A stretch of DNA of 56,525 nucleotides, taken from assembly GCA_014323795.1 (NCBI GenBank), contig JACONK010000029.1:1-56525 (forward strand), in the 5' to 3' direction. Positions 56,444 to 56,525 of the stretch are shown piece by piece (the stretch's first letter is position 1; the number at the start of each line of letters is the position of its first letter). Source of the stretch: Paracoccaceae bacterium. GTDB lineage: Bacteria; Pseudomonadota; Alphaproteobacteria; Rhodobacterales; Rhodobacteraceae. Below the pieces are notes generated by a model. The model ran no database searches. It saw only the letters and a program-made list of their open reading frames with translations, and had not been told where the DNA came from. The position numbers were made by a program, and so were the translations under genes.

Positions 56444-56525
56444 GGAAAATGTTCCCGATAACAGACCAAAACAGGGAAGAAATCCCCTAAAACAGCCGAA
56501 AACAGGAAACATTTCCCAAAATCAG
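56444..56525. repeat. 31-bp tandem repeat array at the right edge
   Basis: Units start at GGAA positions 56444, 56475 and 56505 and share the layout GGAA-N4-5-TCCC, then ACAG twice ten bases apart. Two are full length (31 and 30 bp) and the third runs off the window. Each contains a near-palindromic GGAA...TTCC core. The layout resembles a regulatory operator array or iterons; the gene it serves is probably to the right. Confidence 0.7.

Noticed and set aside
1-56525. CRISPR array
   Set aside because: No regularly spaced identical repeats with unique spacers were seen; the 31-bp array at the right edge has no spacers.

Overview
The window looks like a chromosomal segment of an alphaproteobacterium, most likely of the order Rhodobacterales. 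The evidence is gene content and order: the murA / DUF2948 / hisD / UPF0262 / low-molecular-weight phosphatase string, the rnd / lptC / lptA / lptB / hpf / ptsN string, a NDUFA9-like gene beside a tRNA, pntAB, an extensin-family gene beside tyrC and hisC, and a phosphatidylcholine synthase. The assignment rests on recognised protein families and remembered synteny, not on a database search.

Layout, left to right. 0-1 kb: two small unrecognised minus-strand genes, each with an apparent one-base slip in a G/C run. 1-8.4 kb: pntAB, a dead OsmC-family gene, yebC, and an operon of a YmdB-like phosphoesterase, a 45-residue membrane peptide and a SLC13-type permease. 8.4-15.3 kb: a dead VOC-family gene, 5-formyltetrahydrofolate cyclo-ligase with a probable 6S RNA in front, a stand-alone Lrp-type sensor domain, tRNAs Thr, Gly, Pro and Leu, and a two-gene AAA-ATPase plus PIN-nuclease module lodged between the Gly and Pro tRNAs. 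15.3-20.6 kb: cysH, a dead FAD oxidase and the hydantoinase/oxoprolinase pair. 20.9-25.7 kb: phosphatase, UPF0262, a lipoprotein gene broken in an 11-G tract, hisD, DUF2948, murA and a 51-residue gene. 25.8-31 kb: the LPS-export and nitrogen-PTS string, then galU. 31-37.2 kb: an accessory AddB/AddA-like nuclease-helicase pair whose helicase gene starts at ATA and carries an in-frame TAG. 37-41.5 kb: a dead intradiol dioxygenase, kdsB-cysQ, alkB, and remnants of an IS5-family transposase and a DNA methyltransferase. 41.5-51.7 kb: rmuC, extensin-tyrC-hisC, priA, fsa, DUF484, xerC, and phosphatidylcholine synthase. 51.7-56.5 kb: a dead DMT transporter, a small secreted protein, ileS, and a 31-bp tandem array running off the right end.

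The main theme is uneven decay. Long housekeeping genes (ileS, priA, pntAB, murA, hisD, lptB, galU) are fully open, yet nearly every long gap contains a recognisable but frameshifted accessory gene. My rough sum of intact coding sequence is about four fifths of the window or less, low for a free-living relative. Since roughly forty conserved genes show no frame error, these lesions look like real pseudogenes rather than general sequencing noise, although the 11-base G and C runs need read-level checking. The losses fall on catabolism, transport, restriction-modification and mobile DNA, which suggests a lineage relaxing its accessory functions, for example after a change of lifestyle.

Functional links: kdsB, galU, lptCAB and murA serve the envelope; hisD and hisC histidine; tyrC tyrosine; cysH and cysQ sulfate assimilation; rmuC, priA, alkB, xerC and the AddAB-like pair DNA maintenance. 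The best candidates for something undescribed are the ATPase-PIN pair between tRNA genes, the ATA-start and amber-interrupted nuclease-helicase, and the G-tract at the lipobox of the small lipoprotein.
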